Positions 50,800-61,339 of a DNA stretch of 64,000 nt are shown here, in pieces. Each line of letters begins with the position of its first letter. The first letter of the stretch is position 1. The position numbers and the translations under genes are program-made. Under the pieces are notes generated by a model that ran no database searches, was not told where the DNA came from, and worked only from the letters and a program-made list of their open reading frames with translations. Origin of the DNA: Ariolimax columbianus (taxonomy: Eukaryota; Mollusca; Gastropoda; Stylommatophora; Arionidae); assembly GCA_036924085.1 (NCBI GenBank), contig JAVGWX010000002.1:50928172-50992171 (forward strand), in the 5' to 3' direction.

Positions 50800-51148
50800 C
50801 CCCATTGTTTGTGAAAACAACTTTTCACTCTCTATTCCCCGTGTTTCAAATCACATGTATAATTGAAGCACTGTGTCTAGGGCTTTCGTTCAAACAGATA
50901 AGTACTCCAAATTGGGCATACGTGAATGGAATGTGAAGTGTGGAGTGAAATACTTTTGCGAGTCTTCTGTCCTATAAATATTTAAACACACATACAAACA
51001 AACTAGGCGATCTTAGATCACACCAACAAGATCCTTATAATTCAAAGAGTCTTTATTTCTACGGCATTCTTTAAACTTAGATGTGCACATTCTGTAGTTT
51101 ATTGGTCTGTGTAAAAGTGAGGTCAGAAAAATCATGAGTTGGAGATCC
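50800..51148. other. No feature recognised
   Basis: Nothing identified on either strand. Confidence 0.3.
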
Positions 51149-51149
51149 T

Positions 51150-51215
51150 TCTTAACGTAACGTCTTTATACTGGTTTAGAAGACCCTGCAGAGTCTTTAT
51201 ACAACCAGTTGGTTC
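51150..51215 (-). mobile_element. CR1-like LINE 3' terminal fragment
   Basis: CTTTATACTGGTTTAGAAGA, CCCTGCAGAGTCTTTATACA and ACCAGTTGG, the same terminal block as at 53930 and 44020. Confidence 0.65.
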
Positions 51216-51464
51216 TACTCTAGAAGGGTTTTGTGACAAATAAAGAAAATCACTATCGGAGTGGATCTCGGACCTCTTATTGGAAAATGAAGAATAAGTT
51301 CGATGTACTCAAATGACTCGCCTTTCCTCTCTACTTGAAGAGTTGGGCCACTACCACAGATGGTCCATTACAGGAGGTTGTTCTGTGCATTTGAAGTGGT
51401 GGTTTCAGCAATACTAATTTTTCACGAGGATGCTGTTGGTGTGACAACTGTACCTCGTTGAATG

Positions 51465-51505
51465 TCGTAAAAGGTGACTACAGTAGGTCGTACACATTAT
51501 ATAAA
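51465..51505 (+). repeat. SINE4-type fragment
   Basis: TCGTAAAAGGTGACTACAGT only; the rest of the element is missing. Confidence 0.4.
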
Positions 51506-51639
51506 CAGAATTGCTAAAGAAATTATGATTGCAAGAGTACACGATATGTTTTGACACGTATTTTCTGTGCTGATGTACCTACAGTGCTGAGCGTATGCAT
51601 CGATGGGAGCGAGGTGGAGAAGAGGAAAGAAACACAAAC

Positions 51640-51695
51640 ACACACATACACACACACGCGCGCGTGCGCGTTTATTCCCCGCACGCACGCGTTCA

Positions 51696-51727
<32 letters not shown>
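51640..51727. repeat. (CA)n / (CG)n / (TA)n microsatellite at a LINE tail
   Basis: CACACACGCGCGCGTGCGCG then a (TA)n block. It sits directly at the 3' end of the LINE fragment at 51730-52120. Confidence 0.85.
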
Positions 51728-51729
<2 letters not shown>

Positions 51730-51731
<2 letters not shown>

Positions 51732-52120
51732 CATCGTGTATCATGTCCTTTACAGGACGTCGCTCTCACAACAGTCGATCTGTAAGACTCACAATCTCTA
51801 GCCATAACTCACGCCTCTGTCACCGCCATCTTCATGTCCTCCGTGATGTCTTGTGTCTATCTTCTCCTCGGTCTGCCTCTGTCCAGCTTTCTAGGTTCCA
51901 TACCTTCCAGTGTCGTTCTCTCCAGGACATTATGCGTTTGGTGTGGCCAACATATTTCAGCGTTCCGGACAAGATATTGTTTACTAACCAATTATTACCG
52001 ATATCTAGTTTATTTACGATATCTTCATTACATATATGATATTCGTCCATCCCATGTGATGAAGACCATTCTCTTTTTTCATCCATGTTCACAATCTTTT
52101 CTCTTGCTGTGTCCGCTGAA
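51730..52120 (-). mobile_element. LINE 3' end fragment
   Basis: The minus strand reads LERTTLEGMEPRKLDRGRPR followed by TQDITEDMKMAV and ARDCESYRSTVVRATSCKGH. It is the same family as 1440-1740. The coding end runs into the TA microsatellite. Confidence 0.65.
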
Positions 52121-52239
52121 ATGAGTGACTTGCGCAGTGATTTGAATTAAAGTATGGAAAAAACTGCGCATTTTGTCAACTTCACTCTCTGGTCCTGAGT
52201 TACCTTTTGCCATTGGCTAGATTTTATCGAGATGACTGG

Positions 52240-52520
52240 AGATAGCACAGGATGCAGATTGTTCTTCAGGGTTTATTCCCGAAGCCTTTCCCGTAAACAG
52301 GTATCCCGCAAGGCAGCGGATGGGGATGACATCTATCGGTGTGTGGCGTGTCTTTTCCATAACCGCAAGAGGTCGTAGGGGCATCTCTCCAGGTCCGTGT
52401 TCTAGTCCATTATAGCCGTGTCTAAATGTCAGTCACACCAAAACCGACGCTGTCTGCAGATGGGGCGTAGGGCCCCAATATCATAAAGTTCAGCTTTGTG
52501 AACTAGACCGTCAAAATGCG
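52240..52520 (+). repeat. Dispersed repeat family R5, copy 2
   Basis: AGGGTTTATTCCCGAAGCCT, TTCCCGTAAACAGGTATCCC and GCAAGGCAGC correspond to the reverse complement of 1050-1110. Confidence 0.45.
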
Positions 52521-52699
52521 ACACAGGTTTAAGCGTAGTGCTAATTCATTAAGCCGATGTCCAGGCCAGGATAATGGGAAAATCAGCCATTTTTTCTGAT
52601 GTATATATCAGTGGCAGTTGGTGGACTCAGGAGTTAGGCAAGCACCTTTGAAAATTTTCTCGGGTATTGAGGGTGCGTAGATAGAAATGTTCTACGGCA

Positions 52700-53600
52700 T
52701 GATTACTTCTTCTTCTTCTTCTTCGTCTTCTTCTTCTTCTTCGAATGCTGTAAGACGTCAACTTGAATTTGTTCGAAGAAAGCAGCTGTCATCCTAAGGC
52801 TGTCGAAACTGCCATAGAGCTTGTCTAGTGTTGGCACTGGTGATGGCCACATGTGCTTTCTCTGGTCCTTGTATTTTGGACAATTTTGCAGCAGATGTTC
52901 AGCGGTCATTTTCCCTGTACCACACGTGCATTCGTCAGTGCCACCTATCTCCAATGTACAGTGTCTTCAGTATTCTTTCGTCTGCTCCCCAGCTTGTGCC
53001 AGCAAGTTTCCTCATGATTGCCATTCTTTGTCTGGGTCTCATTCGGTTTCTCTCGATCTGATTTTTCCATGTCATGCGCCGAACAAAAGTGACGCCCAAG
53101 TAGTTTGGGTTGTCGTTTAGCCGCAGATATTTGTCATTAAGACTTATTTTGGTGTTCTGCGGTTTATTTAAAAGGGAAAATATCGTACATGTTGTTTTTT
53201 CTTAATTTATTTTGACCAGCCATGATTTCGCCCACTCCTCCATCGATGTTAGGGCCTGCTGCATCCGATTGTTTGCTACGGTGAGATTTTCTTCAGAGGC
53301 CCACATAGAAAGATCGTCTGCAAACATGGAGCTGTGGAGTCTTCTTGGTATATTCTCTATGATGTTGTTTATATACACCAGAAAAAAGTGTGGGTGACAG
53401 TACTCCCCCTTGAGGTACTCCTTGCTCCAGTGTCACCTTTTTGCTCATCTCCCCTTGTACTTGGACTCTGGCTGTTCTGTTTTCGAGGTAGTGGCTAATC
53501 CATCGGTATATTTTCCCAGATACTTCACTTCTTCGTAGCTTGACTTTAAGTCCCTCTTTCCACACCTCGTCAAATGCTAAGGCATGTTTTGATTTAGATT
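52700..53600 (-). mobile_element. LINE-A copy 3, RT fused to tail by internal deletion
   Basis: On the minus strand the RT part (SGKIYRWISHYLENRTARVQ, then TLEQGVPQGGVLSPTLF, in decayed frames) leads to the NPNYLGVTF region and KLAGTSWGADE. It then jumps near 52965 straight to GGTDECTCGTGKMTAEHLLQ of the C-terminus. Compared with 18653-20233, about 1.1 kb holding the RT end and the whole RNase H is missing. The tail is (GAAGAA)n. Confidence 0.85.
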
Positions 53601-53789
53601 GTTCGGCTTTAAATACTTTTCAAATGCATTTGAATCATTGCATCCCCCAATAAAATGTATATTATAATTTAAGTACACAATTAATTTAGGCTACATTGCA
53701 GGACAAAATAAGCTGTGAACATACATTTTTGCTCCTGAAAGATTACATTTTTGGAGAAAAAAAAAAAACCTCCCCCCACTCCTTTGGGA

Positions 53790-53885
53790 TGTGAGGAAAG
53801 CTACTGCAACCCACCACTTAACGTCCTTTTCAGGGCACACAAAAGAGTAACCTAGTCATTGTGCACATTCGCAAACAACAATATG
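53790..53885 (-). repeat. SINE2 fragment (reverse)
   Basis: GCTACTGCAACCCACCACTT, AACGTCCTTTTCAGGGCACA and CATTGTGCACATTCG, the start of SINE2 read in reverse. Confidence 0.6.
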
Positions 53886-53919
53886 TATGAATGAACTTAA
53901 TTTAACATAACTTCATTAT

Positions 53920-56515
53920 ATTGGTTTAGAAGACTCTACAGAGTCTGTATACAACCAGTTTATTCCACCTTTTAAATGATTGTGATCATCTAATATATTC
54001 TTGACATAAACTGACCCTGCCTCCACCACATCCTGTGGCAATGCATTCCAAGCATTGACCACTCTCTGGCAGAAAAAAATGTTTCCTAATCTGGACTGCC
54101 TTTAAATAATTTAAAGCTATACCCTCTAGTTATTGTAGTCGGTTGAACTTTGAAAAACGTATTATAGTCTAATTTATCCTTTCCATTGATTAATTCATAG
54201 ACATGTATTAAGTCACCTCGAATTTTTCTCTGTTCTAGACACTGCAATCCAGCTTTTCTAAGTCTCTCCTCTTAACTATAATTCTGAAATCCCACGATCA
54301 TTTTTGTAGCTCTTCTTTGTATCCTTTCTATCATGTCTTTATCCACTCTATGATGGGGACTCCACGCCTAAAGACAGAAATCCAATTTAGGTCTCACCAA
54401 TGACTTAAATGGTTTAACTATTACTTCCTTGTTTTAATGTGTAATGTTTCTTTTAACCATATCATGCATTGCATTAGCCTTTTTTACAGCCACCTGAACC
54501 TGCTCTCGCGCCTTACACGTATGATCTAGTATAACACTTAGGTCATTTTCCTTTTGTATCTGTCTAATATTGTCATATTTGATCTTCCTATTTGAATGAC
54601 TGTACATTTTTTTACATTAAACTCCATCTGCCAGCTCACATACCATTTATAAATAGTAGCTAAATCTGATATCAATAGATTCACCTCTGCCGGAGAAGAG
54701 ACCCTGTTGCATAATGTTGTGTCATCCGCAAATTTTCTATTCATGGATCCGATATCATTATCCAAATCATTTATATATATCAAGAACACAATTGGTCCCA
54801 ATACCGATCCCCGAGGCACCCCACTTATAACATCGCACCAGGCAGAGTACTCCTTATTTATGCCCACCCTCTGCCTTCTGCCAGTTAACCAATTTTCTAT
54901 CCAATTAGCAATTCCTCTACCATATAACATGTGATTTCAATTTCCGAAACAATCTTTGATAAGATATTCTATCAAAGGCCTTTGTAAAATCCAGATAAAT
55001 AACATCTAATGGCTTTCCAACATCCAATATTTATAACCTCTTCCATGACTTCTAATAGATTTGTTAAACACGACCCTTCCCCCCCCCCCCTTAGTAAAAC
55101 CATACTGATTCTTCTTGATGTGATTAAACTTGTCCAAATGCATAGCTATGATGTCTTTAATAATACTACAGAGTATGTTTGTCAAACGAACTGGTCTCTT
55201 ATTGTCTGGATCTGATTTCTTGCCCTTTTTTAACAAATGGACCACTCCTGTATATTTCCAATCCGTTGACATATTTCTCCTGCTCAATAGTCTGAGAATA
55301 ATATCTGGACAATGGTTTTGCCAGCAAGTATCTGAGATCAAATAGAAAATTTGGATGAATACCATCATAACCAGGACTTTTATCCACTTTCAAACTATCC
55401 AATGCAAAAAAAAACCCATTTCCTCAGTAATGTAGATTGAGTGTAATCTCTTTGTGTCTATGTCTCTTTGGAAGATATCTAAGGTCTCTTCTTTAGTGAA
55501 GTGAGCTGAAGTAACGATTAAGTAGATTTGCATCTTCAAAATGTTCTCCTATTATATTCCCCGAACTATCTTGGAGTGGGCCTATGGTGACCTTTGTTCT
55601 TTGTTTATGTCTAACATAGGTAAAAAAACTTGTTATCAGTTTTGATATTTTGAGCAAGTTTTGTTTTCAAAGTCAATCTTTGCAGATCTATTTACTTTTT
55701 AACATTTTTTTTTGTATTTCCAAATATTTCAACTATGTTTCATTAGACTTTCCATCATCTATATATTTTTCCCAAGTTTTATTCTAAACTCTTCTACACT
55801 TAACCTCGGATCGAGTTATCCATTTTTTTCATTTTGGAGTTCAATCTCCCACTTAAAACAAATTCCTTTTTCAGGTGATCAAGTATAGACTTAAATGTAT
55901 CCCGATCTTTCTGCACATCAACGCCAGTGAAACTATATATCTATACTTTGTGGCTTGCTGCATCTTTCAACTTCTGTACATTTGTTCTAGAGTAGTCAAA
56001 AGATAGTGGACATATTCTATCATCTTTCATAGCTACAAGATCCCAATGGACAATTTGATGGTTACTTGAGCTGAATAGTTCACCAATTGTAATATTTGCA
56101 ATCATATTTTTGTATGTAGAAAATATTGAGTCCAGTATATTTCTACCTCTAGTACAGTCATCAACATGTTGAAATAAAAAATTGTTAGCTATGCATTTAA
56201 TATATGTATGGGATTCCACACGTGCTTCTATCTTCTGCGAATTAATTTATGGAAAGTTGAAATCCCCCATTAATAATAATGTATCTGCACTTGATATTTC
56301 TATAGCTTGTAAGAGATCTTTATCATCATCTTTAGTACTTGAAGGAGTCCGTTAGCATACTCCAACCAACGTATTTTCATTCCCGCATATGATTTCTCCA
56401 CGTACATTTTCAATATTGATGCCAGAAGTTATACCATCTCTGATGGTTATGGTAGCCGAGTTATTACAGTATAATAAAACACCGCCTCCCTTAACTTTGT
56501 CTCCAACTATCCCTC
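53920..56515 (-). mobile_element. CR1-like LINE, endonuclease end to 3' terminus
   Basis: On the minus strand, read from 56510, this gives KVKGGGVLLYC, GVC-RTPSS, ADTLLLMGDFNFP and SNHQIVHWDLV (end of the EEP endonuclease). The RT region follows with DKSPGYDGIHPNFLFDLRYL, HLLKKGKKSDPDNKRPVRLT and DKFNHIKKNQYGFTKG, then ISGVPRGSVLGPIVFLIYIN and NRKFADDTTLC. The C-terminal CR1 tail (AWSPHHRVDKDMIERIQRRA, NAWNALPQDVVEAGSVYVK) comes next. It ends at the palindrome GACTCTACAGAGTC and TATACAACCAGTTTATTCC. Several frameshifts and stops are present. The PRGSVLGP and FADDT motifs are those of the CR1/L2 group. Confidence 0.9.
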
Positions 56516-56739
56516 AAGGAAGTACTTTAACGAATGTCTTAAAATTAATTAAATAGATTTATTTTTAAAACATTCCTTTACTTGTAGGTACAAATCTATA
56601 CTTCACTACTTCTTCACAAATGCATTAATGACCAAGTCATAGAAATTCTCCCTGAATTCTGAATATTAGTTAAGCAGTCGTTTTTCTATCGCATATAAAA
56701 GTAGGCCAGTTAGTCTGTCATTCTTCATATTGTTGCGTT

Positions 56740-57210
56740 TATAGCTTAAATTGGAGGGATTTGAAGTGGATAAATGTCCAGGTCAAGATAGTATTCATCC
56801 AGAATTGCTGTTTGAAATTAGAGACATGCTAGCAAAACCATTGGCTATATTATGTTCTCAATCACTTGCTAAAGGGATTGTTTCAGAGGATTGGAGAGAT
56901 ACAAGAGTGATCCCCTTATTCAAAAAGGGCAAAAAATCAGATCCAACAAATTATAGACCGGTGAGTTTAACGATAATTGTACTTTGCTAGAGTCAATAAT
57001 TAAAGAAAACATTGTAATGCATTTAGACAAGTTTAACATAATCAGAAATAGTCAGCATGGGTTTACTAAAGGGAGATCGTGCTTAACAAATGTATTTGAA
57101 TTCATGGAAGAGGTTGCTAAAATGGTAGATCAAGGGGAATTAGTGGATGTTATGTATCTAGATTTTGCAAAGGCCTTTGACAGAGTACCTAATCAAAGAT
57201 TATTTCATCA
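56740..57210 (+). mobile_element. CR1-like RT fragment, opposite strand
   Basis: The plus strand reads GFEVDKCPGQDSIHPELLFE, VIPLFKKGKKSDPTNYRPVS and, after one frameshift near 56975, LESIIKENIVMHLDKFN, HGFTKGRSCLTNVFEF and VMYLDFAKAFDRVPNQ. It is the same family as 53920-56515 and better preserved, but without motifs beyond RT block 3. It stands head to head with that copy. Confidence 0.85.
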
Positions 57211-57214
57211 TCAG

Positions 57215-58075
57215 TATCTGGTTGATCAGTCCTAAGACTGGTTGTAATATTGTCTGAGTATGTCTCTCCATTTGACCCAATCCTCTACAGTTCTCTTCAT
57301 TGCTGCATAAGTTCGTACTTTAATGTCACTGCATGCCTGAGATGTAAGGTCTTGGTCGCCCAAGTCCACTCTTCCATTGAATCTTGCCCTCTAGTATCTT
57401 CTGTAGAAACATTTCATATCTCATATTGTGACCCAGCCAACTCAACCTACGTTTTTGTATCATAAATTATGTATACTTGGAGAGTATAACTTTCCTGATT
57501 GTACTGTAGCAGTTTGCTCCCAGTACAGATTACGGAGCAGTCTTATGTCTTTACCATCTAGACATATTTCTTGGAGACATTTAATGAATTTTTCATGTTG
57601 GACTCTGCCAAAAGCCTTCTGGTAGTCTATAACGCAAATATAAATGTCATGTATTTCTATATACTTTTCTGTCAGAGTTCGCAAAATTGCTTCCCTTGTT
57701 CCATTAAACTTTCTACAACCAAATTGTTCTTCTGAAACTTTCCTCTCAATGTTACCTCTTATTCTCTCTTGTATGATCTTGAGTAGTATTTTAATTGCGT
57801 GACTCATTAGACTTATTATTCTAAAGTCTGATCTTCCTGTTGCAAGAAGTTTTCGGGAGTGTTATAAACCTAGATGTTTTCAGGTCTGTTGGTATGCATC
57901 CAGTATTGTATATTTCATTACACAGATCAGTAAGTATATCTTTATCAAATTACTCTAGGGTCTCTATCATTGTTATATGTATGGGTTCCGGTCCTGTTGC
58001 TTTCCCTTTTCTTATAGTTTGTATCATATCTTAGGATGCTAGGTCCTTCATTATCATATGTTGATGGTTTGGCTC
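57215..58075 (-). mobile_element. RTE-like LINE RT N-terminal half
   Basis: The minus strand reads ATGPEPIHITMIETLE, CNEIYNTGCIPTDLKTSRFI and SHAIKILLKIIQERIRGNIE, then VSEEQFGCRKFNGTREAILR and ICVIDYQKAFGRVQHEKFIK. It ends, on its own strand, in a hairpin-like CAGTCTTAGGACTG region (57221-57240). The catalytic FADD block is absent from this piece. Confidence 0.75.
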
Positions 58076-58099
58076 CGCGACTGTCCTCTAAAAGTTCCT

Positions 58100-58165
58100 T
58101 TGTATATTCCGCACATATGTAGACTCTGTAGTCTTCTAAACCAATATAAAAACGTTACGTCAATC
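58100..58165 (+). mobile_element. CR1-like 3' terminal fragment, plus strand
   Basis: GTAGACTCTGTAGTCTTCTA followed by AACCAATATAAAAACGTTAC matches the CR1 terminal block in reverse complement. It lies between two RTE-like pieces. Confidence 0.55.
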
Positions 58166-58324
58166 TTATATTCTTCATTGTTGTGCTTGGCAGCATAAGA
58201 ACTAAAGCCCAGAAATTGTGCATTTCTTCGAAAGTAGACTTTTAATCGATAACAAAACGCGTGTGCCAATTATTTATTAACAGCTAATCCAAGATCACAT
58301 TCATTCTTTCTTTCGCTTTTTGTT

Positions 58325-59165
58325 TTGATTGTGCCTTTCATCGTCAGATTACGAAGAGAATTCTTGGACAAGCCCTTGTATGTGTTTGTACACGAGAAGC
58401 TTTACTTCTTCTGTTATTTATGCTATTCGTCTTCTGCGTGGTCGGCCCTTGTTTTTTGTATCCATTAAATTGGTATATCATTGTTTTCTGAGGGATACTA
58501 TCTGGTGTTTGACGTGTCACGAGGTCGAATCATTTGGTTTGCCGTCTCTTGATGAGGTCTAGCAGTAGTGTTGTACCTATTTGTCTCGTGATATCAACGT
58601 TTCTGGTTATATCAATTTTTGTTACGTCAAGCATTCTGCGGTTGTTACAATGTTTCTTTTATCTTTGTTAATTAATGTCCAATTCTGGCACTGATAGTAC
58701 AATGTGGGTAGGAATAATGTGTTGTATAGAGTTCTTTTTTGTATCCGTTGTCACGTGCTTACATAGAAATATCGGGAATATTTATCCAATGATTTGTCTT
58801 GCTTTGTTACGTCTGTTTTGGATTCCGATGACGCCTTTGCCATCTAATAAGATTATGTTACCCGTGTACGTGAAATTGTTCACATGTTTTACTTGTTGGT
58901 TTTGTATGAATATTATAGTTTATATTTCCTTTCTTGCAATCATTATAACTTCGGTTTTCTCTGTGTTGATTTCATAATGTAATCCGAACAGACCTCATTA
59001 AAATTGTTGATATGTTTCTTCAGTTTTTTTGAGGTCGCTTTTTAGTGCTTAGTCATCAGCAAAGCAAGTTCCTTTCAGTAAACACTGAAATTGTTTCTCT
59101 CACTAATGTTGTGTTGGCTTTCTTACATACTGCTTCTATATATGTGATAAACAGAACCTTGCCGT
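58325..59165 (-). mobile_element. RTE-like LINE RT C-terminal half
   Basis: The minus strand reads KGTCFADD, a stop, LKSDLKKTEETYQQF, INTEKTEVIMIARKEIYTII, VKHVNNFTYTGNIIL, RRNKARQIIGKYSRYF and LYNTLFLPTLYY. It is the part of RT following the catalytic block, with many stops. On this strand it lies upstream of the N-terminal half at 57215-58075, so the two are either separate copies or rearranged. Confidence 0.7.
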
Positions 59166-59169
59166 ACAT

Positions 59170-59335
59170 CTAATCTAATATAACATTTTTTTAAAATATC
59201 CTGCGTTTGTTCTTATTTTACATTGACTATTTACATAAAAACTTTTACAAAGGTTGGATACATATTTATTTACATCATACCATTCTAATATTGCCCACAG
59301 TTGGCATCTATTCATCCGATGACGTCTCTCCAGAT
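59170..59335. other. No feature recognised
   Basis: Short AT-rich stretch before the 42-bp array. Confidence 0.3.
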
Positions 59336-59344
59336 AACGAGACA

Positions 59345-59755
59345 AAAATACTTTGAGACGTTTATGTCAGATATCCACACTTGCCTCTGAAAGTTTGAGA
59401 CGTTTATATCCGATATCCGCACATGCCTCTCAAGGTTTGAGACGTTTATATCCGATATCCATACATGCCTCTGAAGGTTTAATAACGTTTATATACGATA
59501 TCCACACATGCCTCTGAAGGTTTGAGACGTTTATGTACGATATCCACACATGCCTCTGAAGGTTTAATAACGTTTATATACGATATCCACACATGCCTCT
59601 GAAGGTTTGATATGTTTATGTCCGATATCCACACATGCCTCTGAAGGTTTGAGACGTTTATATCCGATATCCACACATGCCTCTGAAGGTTTGAGACGTT
59701 TATATCCGATATCCACACATGCCTCTGAAGGTTTGAGACGTTTATGTCCTTCTTC
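59345..59755. repeat. Minisatellite, 42 bp unit, about 9-10 copies
   Basis: The unit is TGAAGGTTTGAGACGTTTAT followed by ATCCGATATCCACACATGCC and TC. Two units carry TTTAATAACG instead of TTTGAGACG. The array ends exactly where the (TTC)n edge of LINE-A copy 4 begins. Confidence 0.92.
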
Positions 59756-59972
59756 TTCTTCTTCATCGTACGCAGTCAGACAGTAACCATTATTTTTTCG
59801 AAAAAAGCGGCGGTCATCCTGAGGCTGTCGACACTGCCATAGAGCTTGTCTTGCAGTTCCACTGGTGATGGCCGCATCTGCTCTCTCTGATCCTCGTATG
59901 TCGGGCAGTTCTGCAGCAGATGTTCAGCGGTCATTTTACCGGTACCGCACGGGCATTCGTCGGTGCCACCTA
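59750..59972 (-). mobile_element. LINE-A copy 4, short 3' end
   Basis: The reverse complement is nearly identical to the last 200 bp of 18653-20233. It covers the knuckle (CPCGTGKMTAEHLLQNCPTY) and the DSLRMTAAFFEKIMVTV end and finishes in GTACGATGAAGAAGAAG. It is a very short 5'-truncated insertion. Confidence 0.88.
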
Positions 59973-60189
59973 ACCAGCATCACCAAGAAAAAAGTATATC
60001 GTGCTGAAGGGTTAACCGCTCTGCTGCATGTTTGAAAACATGAACAGTGTGTAGCAGACACCTCAGACAGCTAAATCGTTTTCATTTGAACTGTCGGCAT
60101 AGACAGCTCAGGGTCGGGTGACAGAACAAAACGCCCAATTCTCTCAATTCTGAAATTCTTAGGAAGACATGTTGAGCATCCTTTTTCTT

Positions 60190-60590
60190 CTGCAAAAAAG
60201 TCCAGATAAATTGAACGGGACATGTTGTTCACATGCCCAATGAGCCCATCCCCAGTGAGCTCAGAGCAGGTAAATGCTCATTTGTTGGACAGGATAAACG
60301 CTACAGAGACTCATTGAAAGTGTCTATGAATAGCTTCAGCATTGATGTTAGCATCAACGAAGGTAGTCATATCTCAAAGCGAAACTGCATCGCAGTCTAA
60401 AGAGTAAGCATGGCGTCCAAAAGAGCAGAACGCAATGCGGCTCCACAACCGACCTCTCACATGAATTCTTCGGGTGCAGAAAAGTCTGCCATGTCAGGAT
60501 TGATCTTTATAGCCATATGAGAACACATCTTGCAGCACAAGTCTGATGCTGTCGCCATCTTCGCTTGCAATGGGCAACTTTTATTATTAT
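60190..60590 (+). mobile_element. LINE 3' end with zinc-finger tail and terminal hairpin
   Basis: The plus strand reads RYRDSLKVSMNSFSIDVNIN and SKRAERNAAPQPTSH, and in another frame CHVRIDLYSHMRTHLAAQV. It then has the hairpin CATCTTCGCTTGCAATG (60556-60572) and a TTATTATTATT tail. The C...H...H-like tail RIGLxSHMRTH is the usual end of this LINE group. Confidence 0.65.
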
Positions 60591-60594
60591 TCCT

Positions 60595-60850
60595 TGCTGC
60601 CTTTTCTGGCACCGGTTACGCACGGGTGATATGTCATAGATGTATGTTTGCTAACACACACAGGGGGTCTAACACAACGTATTCGACGGGAAAAATCTGC
60701 TGGAGAAGATCTACATTCGGGATGAGATGCTTAGTTACATGCAATATTGTAAAGACATATAGTTGCATTATTTTTTTTTCATTTTCTAGCAAACAGTACA
60801 ATCAGAGAAAACATTTTTAACTATCAAAAAGTCAATACAAACTATTAATA
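60595..60850. other. No feature recognised between two tail-to-tail LINE ends
   Basis: Only non-coding sequence. Confidence 0.3.
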
Positions 60851-60854
60851 ATAA

Positions 60855-61335
60855 TAATAGTAGCTGTCCATCGTTGTCGATGAGGACCGCCGACATCATA
60901 ATGGTCACAGATTTCCCTGTTGGGTGTGGGTGCGCATGTGGCTGAACAGGCCAATGCGAGCACGAAAATGTCTGCTACATATCGGGCACACGAGGTTTGT
61001 AGAAGGGGATGGTGTTCCCGCTGCTCGGGATTTCCGCGTCTCTCGTCTGTTCTGGGCTTTCACAACACGGCCATCTTCACCGGCAGCTACACCCGATTTG
61101 ACTGCGCTTCTCCAGTCAGATCTGTTTTGCGCAAGACATTCCCATGTGTCGATGTCTATCTGGCAACTTTTTAGTGAGTCCTTCAGACCGTCTTTAAAAC
61201 GTTTCTTTGGGCGCCCTCTCTCGCGCCATCCCTCTCTCAGCTCGCCGTAGAGAAGCTTCTTTGGGAGCCGCTCGTCTGACATACGGACGAGGTGTCCGGC
61301 CCATCCTAGTCGTGCTTTTTCTAGCAGTGCATGGA
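60855..61335 (-). mobile_element. LINE 3' end, long open tail with C2H2-type finger
   Basis: A 125-codon open frame from 61282 reads MSDERLPKKLLYGELREGWR, RGRPKKRFKDGLKDSLK and TWECLAQNRSDWRSAVKSG, then TNLVCPICSRHFRARIGLFS and HMRTHTQQGN. It has a complete C-x2-C-x12-H-x3-H finger. The open frame suggests it is relatively young. It ends in the hairpin CATCGACAACGATG (60869-60882, reverse) and an ATT repeat tail. The RT core is absent. Confidence 0.8.
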
Positions 61336-61339
61336 TGCA

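Noticed and set aside
57215..59165. One continuous RTE-like element
   Set aside because: On the minus strand the C-terminal half lies upstream of the N-terminal half, so they are separate or rearranged copies.
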